Shown: piece by piece, positions 36,311 to 45,297 of the stretch | How positions within the stretch are numbered: the first letter of the stretch is position 1 | Layout: every line of letters begins with the position of its first letter | Assembly (NCBI GenBank): GCA_020636105.1 | Contig: JACJYL010000001.1 | Coordinates: 3,720,001-3,784,000 of the forward strand | DNA: 64,000 nucleotides | Reading direction: 5' to 3' | Source: Lewinellaceae bacterium | GTDB taxonomy: Bacteria; Bacteroidota; Bacteroidia; Chitinophagales; Saprospiraceae | Translations under genes and position numbers: made by a program | The notes under the pieces: generated by a model | Told to the model about the DNA's origin: nothing | What the model saw: the letters and a program-made list of their open reading frames with translations, nothing else | Databases searched by the model: none

Positions 36311-38293
36311 ATGAGAATCGCACTTCACCTATTGACCCTGCTTTTGACGTTCAACCTGGCCTATGGCCAATCCGATAATGACCCTTACATCACAACCCAA
36401 AAGGTAAGCGGCTACAGCAACAAAATTCAGTTTAAGATGGATAATTTGCCGACGCTCACCCCTATTCCGGGGGCTGTAAAAAAACCGGAGGTGAAATACC
36501 TTTGGCTTTTTGGCGACGGCGAATACAGTTTTGAGGAAGATCCGGTGCATATATACGATCGCATTCAGGCCGAAGCCTTCGAAGCAGAATGTTTTTTGAC
36601 TTACACTTATACGGACGACGAGCAGGACCCGGAGAAGAAAAAACGCAAGCGAAAAAAAACCGCTGTCGCGATGAACGCCTTTGACAACAGGGCCCAGGCT
36701 CCAGTTTATGCCTCTTCTTTTAATCGGCAAAACAAAAATGCCGGCGACAAAAATGCCGTTTATCTCCAAACCAATCAATCCCCAAAAGCAGGCGAGGAAT
36801 TCGTCGCCATTCTTTCCTACAGGAATACCGGAACACAGCCTTTGAACGGTAAAATAAAGCTCTTTTACAACGATTATAAAAGTTGTCCGGATTGTTTTAC
36901 GCTGTCTGAAACACCCAAAACCTACCATGATGAACGCTATTTTTCTTCTGATATGGGCATGATTGATATTTTTGCAAATGCCCTGGCGAGTTCAGACAAA
37001 AAGCTGTTTTTTGCATCCACAGCAGCAGGCAGTTTTCCTGAAGATGATTTTGTAAAGGAAAATTACGCCAGCCGGGAAACCTGGGAAATCAATAACCTCG
37101 AAGTTGGAGAAGAGCACCACATTTTCATCATTTTAAAAACCAATGAACTCAAAACCGATACTTCACTGACTACTCCCGTTTTGGTGCGTTTTGAAGGGGC
37201 TGATGGACGGATCATTGATGACCACGAAATGGAACTAAAGCTCGTTTCTTCTCACGATCCGAATAATGTACTGGCCAAAAATTACAAGGGCCGTATGGAA
37301 CGAAGTTTTGAGACACCCTGGAAAAAACGGGATAAATTATTTTACAAGGTCAATTTTCAAAATAACGGGGATGGCGCGGCATCCGAGATCAGGGTAGTGG
37401 TCAATATCCCGGCCTCCCTGGATACTGCAACCCTTGAGATTATTGAAGTCGGTGTAGGAAAAGATCGGAACATCCTTGAGGGGAAAAATCTTTTCAGTCA
37501 CCGGGTTTTTGAGGACAGCATTGTTTTTTATATGCAACACATAAATCTTGGAGGCACTGGTGAGCAAGGCGTGAACAAGGCCAACTCCCGGGGATATGTA
37601 GCTTTTAGCATAAAAGCCAAACCGCGGAAAGCAAGGCGCGTAGTGACTCGCGCCAATATTTATTTTGACACCAATGAACCTGTAATCACCAAAAAGTCGA
37701 ACATAAGACTGAGAAAATCTTCGCGTTTAACGCTTGAATTAGGCGTACAAATCCCACAGACACTGCCTGATTGGTCTATTCCACGGCAGGATTTTTCGTT
37801 CGACAACAAGTTCATTGGCATTGGCACTTCAACTTTGTTGCCCAAAAGGCGTCTAAGCTTAGACGCTTCCATTCGTTACGCTACGGAACGATATGCCTTT
37901 GCAGAAGCCACTGCCGAATTCAATTACCGCTTTAGATACCTGACCGCCAACATCATACCCCAGGTGGATGTTCTTCCTTTTTTGAGGGTCGGCGTGGGCG
38001 TTGAAGGCGGAGTATTGCTAAAAGCTTTTCAGATATTTCCGGGAGGACCTGAAACGGGGGTGGAAGAATTTAACCTTTTTGACCAGGCGCAAACACAGGA
38101 CGAACGCTACGGTCCACTAAGATATGGAGGGATCGCACAATTAATTATCGGAGCTTCAAAAAAGAGAGGATTTGCCTTCGGAGCCGCCTACCACAGGTTT
38201 CATGACAAGATTCCGGTTGTATATCCTTTTATTACCCAGGTGGATACGCGCTGGCACAATGTTTTCAGGCTTTTCGTGAGGTATAAAATTTAA
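36311..38293 (+). CDS. Secreted PKD-domain protein with beta-rich C-terminal region
   Basis: 660 residues from the ATG at 36311, which opens a signal peptide (MRIALHLLTLLLTFNLAYG); a TTG at 36263 is less likely. A PKD-like segment (VKYLWLFGDGEYSFEEDPVH) lies at about 55-90. The middle carries a DUF7619/DUF11-like unit (VNFQNNGDGAASEIRVVVNI and following, about 350-470) common in Bacteroidota surface proteins. The last 160 residues look like amphipathic beta-strands ending in WHNVFRLFVRYKI, so an outer-membrane barrel is possible. No T9SS signature is seen. Function unknown. Confidence 0.75.
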   Translation: MRIALHLLTLLLTFNLAYGQSDNDPYITTQKVSGYSNKIQFKMDNLPTLTPIPGAVKKPEVKYLWLFGDGEYSFEEDPVHIYDRIQAEAFEAECFLTYTYTDDEQDPEKKKRKRKKTAVAMNAFDNRAQAPVYASSFNRQNKNAGDKNAVYLQTNQSPKAGEEFVAILSYRNTGTQPLNGKIKLFYNDYKSCPDCFTLSETPKTYHDERYFSSDMGMIDIFANALASSDKKLFFASTAAGSFPEDDFVKENYASRETWEINNLEVGEEHHIFIILKTNELKTDTSLTTPVLVRFEGADGRIIDDHEMELKLVSSHDPNNVLAKNYKGRMERSFETPWKKRDKLFYKVNFQNNGDGAASEIRVVVNIPASLDTATLEIIEVGVGKDRNILEGKNLFSHRVFEDSIVFYMQHINLGGTGEQGVNKANSRGYVAFSIKAKPRKARRVVTRANIYFDTNEPVITKKSNIRLRKSSRLTLELGVQIPQTLPDWSIPRQDFSFDNKFIGIGTSTLLPKRRLSLDASIRYATERYAFAEATAEFNYRFRYLTANIIPQVDVLPFLRVGVGVEGGVLLKAFQIFPGGPETGVEEFNLFDQAQTQDERYGPLRYGGIAQLIIGASKKRGFAFGAAYHRFHDKIPVVYPFITQVDTRWHNVFRLFVRYKI

Positions 38294-38364
38294 CCATGAG
38301 TTCCCGCCAGTTTTAGAAAATTAATGGCCCTTTGCATTATCAGTATCCTGAAACCAGCTTTTTT

Positions 38365-38416
38365 AATACAGGTTGCGGGTATCGGGGCAAATGCCCCGAT
38401 ACCCGCAACCTGTATT
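38365..38416. terminator. Near-perfect 52-base palindrome between convergent genes
   Basis: 25-bp arms (38365-38389 and 38392-38416) around a two-base AA loop, very GC-rich (core TATCGGGGCA/TGCCCCGATA), in the gap between the plus-strand PKD protein and the minus-strand bacilliredoxin gene. Only a weak T tract follows on the plus strand (attttgat) and none on the minus strand. It could terminate both directions, but the shared GTTGCGGGT arm with the hairpin at 16268-16326 also makes it a member of a palindromic repeat family. Confidence 0.6.
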
Positions 38417-38472
38417 ATTTTGATCATCCTGACTATTTCCCAAATTTTAAATTTGGAAAAACTCCTGTACTT

Positions 38473-38883
38473 TTAGCAATACTTATCAAAAGCCATTTTC
38501 AGATTCTCGGCAATCATTTCAGCCATTCTTCCTTCAATCTGGTGTCTTTCGAGCACGTGTACCAATTGTCCGTCTTTGAACAGAGCAATCGAAGGGGAAG
38601 AAGGAGGATAAGGCAACATATGCTCTCTTGCTCTCGCTGTGGCATAATGATCCACTCCTGCGAAAACTGTTGCAAGTCTGTCGGGACTTTTGCTGTGGCG
38701 GGAAGCCAGTAAAGCTCCTGGCCGCGCATTAGCCGCGGCACAACCACAAACGCTGTTGACGACCACTAAAGTGGTGCCTTTGCTTGAAATAATTTCATCA
38801 ACTTCTTCAACCGTCTTGAGGCTTTGAAAACCATTATCAGTGAGTTCCTTAGCCATCGGTATAGTCAATTGTTCCGGATACAT
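38473..38883 (-). CDS. BrxA/BrxB-family bacilliredoxin
   Basis: 136 residues, thioredoxin-like DUF1094 protein. The active-site motif is CGC (Cys46, Cys48) in VNSVCGCAAANARPG, with a third Cys at the C-terminal end (Cys136). In Bacillus, bacilliredoxins remove bacillithiol from S-bacillithiolated proteins, so the finding implies that this bacterium uses bacillithiol or a similar low-molecular-weight thiol. It is monocistronic, facing away from the S24 repressor gene's 3' side. Confidence 0.9.
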   Translation of the reverse strand: MYPEQLTIPMAKELTDNGFQSLKTVEEVDEIISSKGTTLVVVNSVCGCAAANARPGALLASRHSKSPDRLATVFAGVDHYATARAREHMLPYPPSSPSIALFKDGQLVHVLERHQIEGRMAEMIAENLKMAFDKYC

Positions 38884-39364
38884 AGATTCAATTTTTATGT
38901 GTTTTACATTTTAGGGTAAAAGTCCTGAACGATACATTTATATCGACTTCTACACTTTTTGATGCGTTACACTTTTGTTTAAAATTCAATATTTTGATGC
39001 AAATATAAATATTTACCTCTAATACCATTCGATAACAAACGTTTAGTCCATTTGGTTGACCAACAAAAACTTAGTTTAACAAAAAAAAAATCGCTTCTCC
39101 ACCGGAAGCGTATTGTTTTAATTTATTTTTTCTAATCAATAAACCCAAGGGTAATAATAAGACAGGTTGATTTTAATCGATTTTAAATATTAAACCAGGC
39201 TTTTTGATTGATTGTAACAACCATTTATGTAAGATCTTCTCAATAGTTAGGAACGACAAAAAGCTCTCAAGAAATTCATCTCAAGAGCAGTGAAAAAAAC
39301 AGCAGGATAATTGTGTTTGTGATAGCGTCCCCAGAGGTTCGACCGTACACAAACACAATTAAGT
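38884..39364. other. Gene-poor region between bacilliredoxin and S24 repressor
   Basis: 481 bases, very AT-rich, without a supported gene. Minus-strand transcription from the repressor gene ends here (hairpins at 39309-39360 and around 39261-39290). The rest is the upstream region of the bacilliredoxin gene. No repeat or RNA gene recognised. Confidence 0.55.
39261..39360 (-). terminator. Tandem terminator-like hairpins after the S24 repressor
   Basis: Just downstream of the stop (minus strand) a 13-bp perfect inverted repeat (39348-39360 and 39309-39321, AATTGTGTTTGTG) encloses a 26-base GC-richer loop, followed by a T-rich stretch. A second hairpin (GCTCT/AGAGC near 39261-39290) is followed by TTTTTG. 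Either could end the transcript; the first is the more regular. Confidence 0.5.
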
Positions 39365-40096
39365 TTATAGATCGCTGATTTTACGAATAACCTGATAGAG
39401 GCGAGTATATTCATTAACCTCTTCCTCAAAGGGATCGTGTTCGAGGTGGTTGGCAGAAATGAGTTTTAGGTGGGTCACCCTGCCTTTATTATTCGTAATT
39501 TTTTGAACATACTTAACCCAAAGTAAGCTATTGCTTTTTACTGCATAGATTTTATTATCTTTCAATTCATGAACTCCGGCAATTTGATTGCAAATGACGA
39601 TATCCCCGTCCTGGATGATGGGTTCCATACTATTCCCGGAGATCGGGAAAGCGACGAGGTTTCCTCTTGTCAACCCTGGGATTGAAAATCTTTCGTAGTC
39701 TTCCGTGGCAAAACTCCCGGCTTCTACGGTAGCACCAGCAAAGGCTTCGACAGAAGTAAACAGGATATTTCCCATGGAAGCCGTTTCGCCTTCCTGTTTG
39801 GTTTCCGGAAGATCAAATCCAAAAGGGGTACCCATTCCTTCCAGGAGATAAGCTTCATTGACCCCATACTCTCTGCAAAGGATCCTGGCCTGCCGATAAT
39901 CCAGACAACGTTTATCACTGTCATTAAGATATGCCCGAACAATATGGCCGTAAGCACGATTTCCGAGGATTTTTTTGGCAAAATCTCCCATCCCTTTTCC
40001 TCCCCGGTCATTCTTTACAATGTCCCCTCGCTCTTCGAGCAACTTAAAAACTTTAATGAATCTCTTGTTTAATTCTATTCTGTCTTCTCTTATCAT
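39365..40096 (-). CDS. S24/LexA-type repressor with helix-turn-helix
   Basis: 243 residues from the ATG at 40096; a TTG at 40132 is in frame but would add a poor extension. The N-terminal third is a helical DNA-binding-type region (REDRIELNKRFIKVFKLLEE onward). The C-terminal S24 domain has the catalytic Ser156 in PISGNSMEPI and Lys195 in LLWVKYVQ, spaced 39 residues apart, close to LexA. An Ala-Gly pair at 120-121 (AFAGATV) could be the self-cleavage site. It resembles phage CI or LexA-like stress repressors but no prophage or SOS gene is next to it. The target genes are unknown. Confidence 0.85.
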   Translation of the reverse strand: MIREDRIELNKRFIKVFKLLEERGDIVKNDRGGKGMGDFAKKILGNRAYGHIVRAYLNDSDKRCLDYRQARILCREYGVNEAYLLEGMGTPFGFDLPETKQEGETASMGNILFTSVEAFAGATVEAGSFATEDYERFSIPGLTRGNLVAFPISGNSMEPIIQDGDIVICNQIAGVHELKDNKIYAVKSNSLLWVKYVQKITNNKGRVTHLKLISANHLEHDPFEEEVNEYTRLYQVIRKISDL

Positions 40097-40303
40097 AAGG
40101 CAGTATTTTAATTTGACCGCAAGATAAAACAAAATATTTTATTAAACAAATAATTTTAAACTTTTTTAGTTTTAAAACAGTTAGCACACTTTAAAAAGTA
40201 AAGAGAAAGACCGGAGAGTATTAATATATTGTTTTGTTCATTTTTTTGATTTAATCCTGCGAAACCCTTTGAACATCTAAACTTTCAATCCTTTCCCTCC
40301 TTT

Positions 40304-40311
40304 TACCTTTG
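40304..40311 (+). promoter_or_regulatory. Possible -7 promoter element of ftsK
   Basis: TACCTTTG followed by C matches the Bacteroidota -7 consensus, 45 bases upstream of the ftsK ATG. No TTG at the expected -33 distance. Confidence 0.4.
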
Positions 40312-40355
40312 CATTACCATCTAAAATTGATATTATTGCAGATTAGTTTATTAAT

Positions 40356-42818
40356 ATGGCAAATAGAAAAAAGAAAAAAGGACAGCTTTCTCTAAAATTA
40401 GGCATCAATGATGAACGCATCCCAAAACTGATTGGGATATTGTGTTTGTTTTTCGGGCTCTACCTATTGATAGCATTCATATCCTATATTTTTACGTGGT
40501 CCATTGACCAGGATAAGGTCTTTCGATTTTCCTGGGCACAAGTCCTTCGGAGTGAAATAGATATGGCTAACTGGCTGGGAAGGCTCGGTGCCATTGTTTC
40601 CCATACTTTTTTCTTTTGGGGATTTGGTCTTTCAAGTTTTATTTTTGTCTACCTGCTGGGAAAATTGGGCTTTTGGCTTATCCAGCGAAAACCTATACTT
40701 AAATTCCTCCCCATTCTCAATAAGTCCGTTCTAATTTTACTGCTTTCCTCGATGATCCTTGAATTTTTTATTGGAAAATTCTCAGAATTCCCCTGGGGTG
40801 GCGCATTTGGAGAAGGCATAAGCCAGTGGATGACGAGTTTTGTAGGGACTATTGGACTTATCGTACTCTTTATATTTGCCATTGCAGGATTTTTGATGTG
40901 GCAACTCAATCCGAATTTCAATGACCTGACACCCGGTGGATTTTTCGAAGATCTTAAGGCCTATATCCGTAATGGGTTCAGCACCAATAAAAAGACCCTT
41001 GAGGACATAGACGCTATAAGAGCCATTGACAAACCGACCGGCTTGCGCCCTGGAGATCGGGGTGAAGACGAAAACGACCTTTCCGAGGATGCCGAACCTG
41101 AAAAGCCCAAAGAAGGCGTAACGGCAAGTCAGCTTGCTCTAAAACTGGTAGGCCTGCAGAAAAAACAACCGGAATCGCTTAAAGTAGGGGAAGGAGAACT
41201 CGAAATCCAATCCGGAGAAGATGATATTGACCTCGAAAATACGGAGGAAGATAATGCCCCACCTTCTCTTTCCGTTCTTGCTGAGAATAAGGATCATACA
41301 GAACCTTATGATCCAACATTGGAGCTTTCCATGTACGAATTCCCTTCGGTTCAGCTTTTAGATGATTATTCTGACAAAAAAGTAGAAATAGACCGGGCTG
41401 AACTGGAAAACAATAAAGACCAGATCATCGAGACCCTGCTCAATTACAAAATTGAGATCATCAAGATCAGGGCAACCATTGGCCCGACGGTAACATTATA
41501 TGAAATCATCCCGGCACCGGGTGTCCGTATATCAAGGATTAAAAACCTGGAAGATGACATCGCTCTGAGTTTGTCGGCCCTGGGGATTCGTATCATTGCT
41601 CCTATCCCAGGTAAAGGCACTATCGGGATTGAAGTTCCCAATAAGAAACAGCAGATCGTTTCCATGCGCGAAGTGCTTCATTCTGAAAAATTCAGGCATG
41701 CAAAAATGGATCTGCCCATTGCCCTGGGAAAGACCATCTCTAATGAAGTGTTGGTGGCTGACCTGGCGAAAATGCCCCACCTACTCGTTGCCGGAGCAAC
41801 TGGACAGGGTAAATCTGTCGGAATCAATGCCATTTTATTATCTCTGTTGTATAAAAAGCACCCTTCCCAGATAAAATTCGTGCTGATAGACCCTAAAAAG
41901 GTAGAGTTGTTCCCATACAGTAAATTACTGGAACATTTTCTCGCTTACCTGCCTGACCAGGAAGAGCCGATTACAACTGAAACCAATATGGTTATTCACA
42001 CCCTGAACTCCCTATGTATTGAGATGGATCAGCGGTATGAATTGCTCAAAACAGCATCTGTCAGGCATATCAGGGAATACAATGAAAAATTTGTTTCCAG
42101 GAAACTCAACCCTGCCAAGGGGCATAAATTTTTGCCTTTCATTATTCTGGTCATAGATGAGTTTGCGGACCTCATCATGACCGCCGGAAAAGAAATTGAA
42201 CTGCCCATCGGTCGTTTGGCTCAGCTGGCTCGTGCTGTAGGTATCCACCTCGTCATTGCTACGCAGCGGCCTTCGGTAAATATCATCACAGGAGTTATTA
42301 AAGCCAACTTCCCTGCCAGGATCGCCTATAAGGTAACGGCAAAAGTAGATTCACGGACCATCCTCGATGCAGGGGGTGCGGATCAATTGATCGGACGGGG
42401 AGATATGTTGCTTTCCGTTGGAGGAGAAATGGTGCGCCTGCAAGGTGCTTTTGTCGATACCCCTGAAGTGGAAAGAGTCATCGACTTCATCGCCAAGCAA
42501 ACCGGTTATCCACATCCGCATTACCTGCCTGAATTCCATGGTGATGATGAGATCGGAGGAATTTCAAGCCTTAAATATGTTGACCTCGATCCCTCTTTTG
42601 AGGATGCAGCCCGCTTAGTCGTTCAAAACCAGCACGGATCAACCTCTATGATCCAACGACGACTGAAACTGGGTTATAATCGTGCAGGCAGGATCATGGA
42701 TCAACTCGAAGCCATCGGTATTGTAGGGCCAAGTGAAGGAAGTAAGGCTCGTGAAGTATTGATGTACGACGAACGCGAACTCGACAGCTTCCTGGAAATG
42801 TTTAAAAATCAAAAGTAA
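40356..42818 (+). CDS. ftsK: DNA translocase FtsK
   Basis: 820 residues. Four to five N-terminal membrane helices (about 25-195) anchor it at the division septum, a charged linker follows, and the motor has a Walker A AGATGQGKSVG (about residue 480) and Walker B LVIDEFADL. The C-terminal winged-helix gamma domain (about 750-815, STSMIQRRLKLGYNRAGRIMDQLE) reads the polar DNA sequences that orient translocation. It moves chromosome DNA and coordinates dimer resolution with cell division. No partner gene is adjacent. Confidence 0.97.
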   Translation: MANRKKKKGQLSLKLGINDERIPKLIGILCLFFGLYLLIAFISYIFTWSIDQDKVFRFSWAQVLRSEIDMANWLGRLGAIVSHTFFFWGFGLSSFIFVYLLGKLGFWLIQRKPILKFLPILNKSVLILLLSSMILEFFIGKFSEFPWGGAFGEGISQWMTSFVGTIGLIVLFIFAIAGFLMWQLNPNFNDLTPGGFFEDLKAYIRNGFSTNKKTLEDIDAIRAIDKPTGLRPGDRGEDENDLSEDAEPEKPKEGVTASQLALKLVGLQKKQPESLKVGEGELEIQSGEDDIDLENTEEDNAPPSLSVLAENKDHTEPYDPTLELSMYEFPSVQLLDDYSDKKVEIDRAELENNKDQIIETLLNYKIEIIKIRATIGPTVTLYEIIPAPGVRISRIKNLEDDIALSLSALGIRIIAPIPGKGTIGIEVPNKKQQIVSMREVLHSEKFRHAKMDLPIALGKTISNEVLVADLAKMPHLLVAGATGQGKSVGINAILLSLLYKKHPSQIKFVLIDPKKVELFPYSKLLEHFLAYLPDQEEPITTETNMVIHTLNSLCIEMDQRYELLKTASVRHIREYNEKFVSRKLNPAKGHKFLPFIILVIDEFADLIMTAGKEIELPIGRLAQLARAVGIHLVIATQRPSVNIITGVIKANFPARIAYKVTAKVDSRTILDAGGADQLIGRGDMLLSVGGEMVRLQGAFVDTPEVERVIDFIAKQTGYPHPHYLPEFHGDDEIGGISSLKYVDLDPSFEDAARLVVQNQHGSTSMIQRRLKLGYNRAGRIMDQLEAIGIVGPSEGSKAREVLMYDERELDSFLEMFKNQK

Positions 42819-42901
42819 AACGAGTAAATACCCGAAGCCTTTAATTACCGGGAAGAAAAAACACCAGGCAAAATAAATCCTAATGTGTTTTAATTTGTTT
42901 T

Positions 42902-42909
42902 TACATTTG
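42902..42909 (+). promoter_or_regulatory. Possible -7 promoter element of the DEAD-box gene
   Basis: TACATTTG, a match to TAnnTTTG, 55 bases before the helicase ATG. The gap of nearly 150 bases after ftsK makes a separate promoter plausible. Confidence 0.35.
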
Positions 42910-42964
42910 TTAACCAGAAAAATCAGGGGAGAAATACCCCCCTGCAAATAAAAAGTACCAGTTT

Positions 42965-44203
42965 ATGAATTTTGAAGATTTAGGATTGCATGATGACGTG
43001 CTGGAGGCTCTGGACTTTATGGGATTTGAAACCGCTACTCCTATACAGGAACAGACCATACCCAAAATATTGGAAGGTCGTGACGTCATTGCCTGCGCTC
43101 AAACAGGAACCGGCAAAACTGCCGCATTTATCCTCCCTGTCCTGCAACAAATTATTGAAGGAGGTAAAACAGGAACACAAGCACTGGTCATCGTTCCTAC
43201 CCGCGAGTTGGCCATACAGATCGACCAGCAAATCCAGGGATTTGCCTATTTTATTCCCGTTGGATCTTTGGCTATTTATGGGGGAGGAAGCGGGGATGAC
43301 TGGCAACAGCAAAAAATGGCCATTACAAAAGGGATCGACATCATTGTGGCTACGCCCGGCAAGCTGATTTCTCATCTCAATATGGGTTATGTCAATTTTG
43401 ACACCATAAAATATTTCATCCTGGACGAGGCAGATCGTATGTTGGATATGGGATTTTTTGACGACATTCAAAAAATCATTTCCCATCTTCCAAAAAAACG
43501 ACAAAACCTAATGTTCAGTGCGACCATGCCTCCTACTATTCGTAAGTTGGTCAAACAAACCATGGAAGAGCCTTTTGAGGTTTCCATTGCTATGTCTAAA
43601 CCGGCAGAAGGAGTACTTCAGGCGGCGTATCTTGTATATGACAATCAAAAAACGCCCCTGATCAATGCCCTGATCGCTGACAAACCCAATTACAAAAGCA
43701 TCCTCATTTTCACCTCGACCAAAAAGAAAGTCAATGAAATCGTTCGCGGATTAAAAGGTAAAGGGTATCCGGTTGAAGGGATTTCATCCGACCTCGAACA
43801 AACGGAAAGAGAAGAAATGCTGGGCCGCTTTCGATCAAAAAAAACACGGGTACTCGTTTCAACAGACGTTCTTAGCCGGGGAATTGACATCAAGGATATC
43901 AATCTGGTCATCAATTATGATGTACCACATGATGCTGAAGATTATGTGCACCGTATCGGCCGTACCGCCAGAGCCGATACTACGGGCGTCGCGCTGACCC
44001 TCGTCAATGAGCCGGAAATGCATAAATTCGACCGCATTGAAAAACTCATCGAGAAAAAAGTCATGAAAGCGCCCTTACCTGCCGATCTGGGCCCCGGTCC
44101 GGAATGGGATCTGAGTAAAAAATTTTATTCCCCAGGCAGAAAGACCGGAGGTAGGCCGGGGGGAAAGTCGGGAGGAAAAGGAAAATTCAAAAATAAGAGA
44201 TAG
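42965..44203 (+). CDS. DEAD-box RNA helicase (RhlE-like)
   Basis: 412 residues. Q motif with FETATPIQEQTIP, Walker A AQTGTGKTAAF, motif II DEAD (LDEADRMLDMG), motif III SAT, and motif VI HRIGRTARAD. The C-terminal tail is short and basic, Gly- and Lys-rich (GRKTGGRPGGKSGGKGKFK), as in RNA-binding tails of cold-shock or ribosome-assembly helicases. Unwinds RNA duplexes; the specific substrate is not shown by the sequence. Confidence 0.95.
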   Translation: MNFEDLGLHDDVLEALDFMGFETATPIQEQTIPKILEGRDVIACAQTGTGKTAAFILPVLQQIIEGGKTGTQALVIVPTRELAIQIDQQIQGFAYFIPVGSLAIYGGGSGDDWQQQKMAITKGIDIIVATPGKLISHLNMGYVNFDTIKYFILDEADRMLDMGFFDDIQKIISHLPKKRQNLMFSATMPPTIRKLVKQTMEEPFEVSIAMSKPAEGVLQAAYLVYDNQKTPLINALIADKPNYKSILIFTSTKKKVNEIVRGLKGKGYPVEGISSDLEQTEREEMLGRFRSKKTRVLVSTDVLSRGIDIKDINLVINYDVPHDAEDYVHRIGRTARADTTGVALTLVNEPEMHKFDRIEKLIEKKVMKAPLPADLGPGPEWDLSKKFYSPGRKTGGRPGGKSGGKGKFKNKR

Positions 44204-44292
44204 CCAAAAGTCGAATTTTTCTTTTTTGCTGCATCATTTTTCTGAACATAAAGCCACATCCTTCATTTTTCAATCACTAAAAATGAAAGGTT

Positions 44293-45240
44293 ATGCGATC
44301 AATCATCACCATTTTATGCCTGTTTCTGGCATGCACCAAACCCTTTTGTCAGGACAATCCTGAGAATGCCCTTGACTTTTTTCTGCCCGGATTTTCAGAC
44401 CAGCAGATCAGCGTCAGGGATTTTGCGCTTTCTCCCGGAGGAGATGAAATTTACTTTTCTGTGGAAAGCGTCAAAAAAAATATTTCCTTAATCGTCTTTT
44501 CGAAAAAAGGAAAATCAGGATGGAGCCCTGCGGAAGTGGTTCATTTTTCGGGTCAATACCGGGACATTGAACCTTCTTTTTCGCCGGATGGCAACCATTT
44601 GTATTTTGCTTCCAACCGGCCGCTTGATCCAGCCGCTCAAGGCCCTAAAGACTATGACATCTGGATGGTTCACAGGAATAACCCTTCAGACAAATGGTCT
44701 GAACCGGAAAATCCGGGGTTCCCTGTCAACAGTGAGCAGGATGAATTTTATCCGTCGATCACAAATTCCGGAAATTTATATTTCACCTCCACACTGAAGG
44801 ATTCCAAGGGAAGAGAAGATATTTATGTCTGTAAATTTGAGGCCGGTAAGTACCTCCCCGCTGAATCACTGAGCACTTCCATAAATACAGCAGCTTATGA
44901 ATTCAACGCCTGGGTAGCGCCGGATGAATCTTTGATCATTTTTTCCTCTTATGGGCGGGAAGACGGAAACGGAGGGGGAGATCTTTACTACAGCACCAGG
45001 GATGAATACGGGAAATGGAGACATGCTCTTAATTTGGGTCTGCCGATCAATTCTTCTAAACTTGACTACTGTCCGTTTTATGATCTTAACACGCAAACCT
45101 TGTACTTCACCAGTGAGCGATCGGCTGTAAAAGAATATTATTCTGAAAAATTATCTTTTGAAGCCTTCCGAAAAGAAGTTACTCAATCGGAAAACGGGCT
45201 GGGAAGAATATACAGGATTCCATTTAAATTTGAGCATTAG
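44293..45240 (+). CDS. Secreted PD40/TolB-like beta-propeller protein
   Basis: 315 residues with a signal peptide (MRSIITILCLFLACTKPFCQ). The mature part has PD40-type blades with the repeated pattern SFSPDGNHLYFASNRP, followed by YPSITNSGNLYFTS and APDESLIIFSSYGR. Such repeats occur in TolB and in many Bacteroidota surface proteins of OmpA/PD40 type; this one has no other domain. Function unknown; a periplasmic or surface binding role is likely. Confidence 0.82.
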   Translation: MRSIITILCLFLACTKPFCQDNPENALDFFLPGFSDQQISVRDFALSPGGDEIYFSVESVKKNISLIVFSKKGKSGWSPAEVVHFSGQYRDIEPSFSPDGNHLYFASNRPLDPAAQGPKDYDIWMVHRNNPSDKWSEPENPGFPVNSEQDEFYPSITNSGNLYFTSTLKDSKGREDIYVCKFEAGKYLPAESLSTSINTAAYEFNAWVAPDESLIIFSSYGREDGNGGGDLYYSTRDEYGKWRHALNLGLPINSSKLDYCPFYDLNTQTLYFTSERSAVKEYYSEKLSFEAFRKEVTQSENGLGRIYRIPFKFEH

Positions 45241-45243
45241 TTG

Positions 45244-45297
45244 TTTTCCATTTGACGAATAGTTTAACTTAGTAAAAAATTATTCGTCAAATGAAAA
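45244..45297 (+). promoter_or_regulatory. Start-codon-spanning hairpin before the DUF3667 gene
   Basis: A 13-bp perfect inverted repeat (CATTTGACGAATA at 45249-45261 and its complement at 45281-45293) extends to about 17 bp with one mismatch. The last three bases of the 3' arm are the ATG of the DUF3667 gene (45291). In the mRNA this would bury the start codon in a stable stem with a 19-base loop. It could be a translational switch, or a terminator for the upstream gene that the start codon happens to overlap. Confidence 0.5.

Noticed and set aside
36329..36928. 199-codon minus-strand frame over the PKD protein
   Set aside because: Antisense shadow; the plus-strand gene has a signal peptide and a recognisable PKD segment.
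40151..40179. Operator-like dyad (TTTTAAAC/GTTTTAAAA) upstream of the S24 repressor and ftsK
   Set aside because: Imperfect and made only of A/T runs in AT-rich DNA; not convincing without a second copy.
42980..43504. 174-codon minus-strand frame over the DEAD-box helicase
   Set aside because: Antisense to all helicase motifs.
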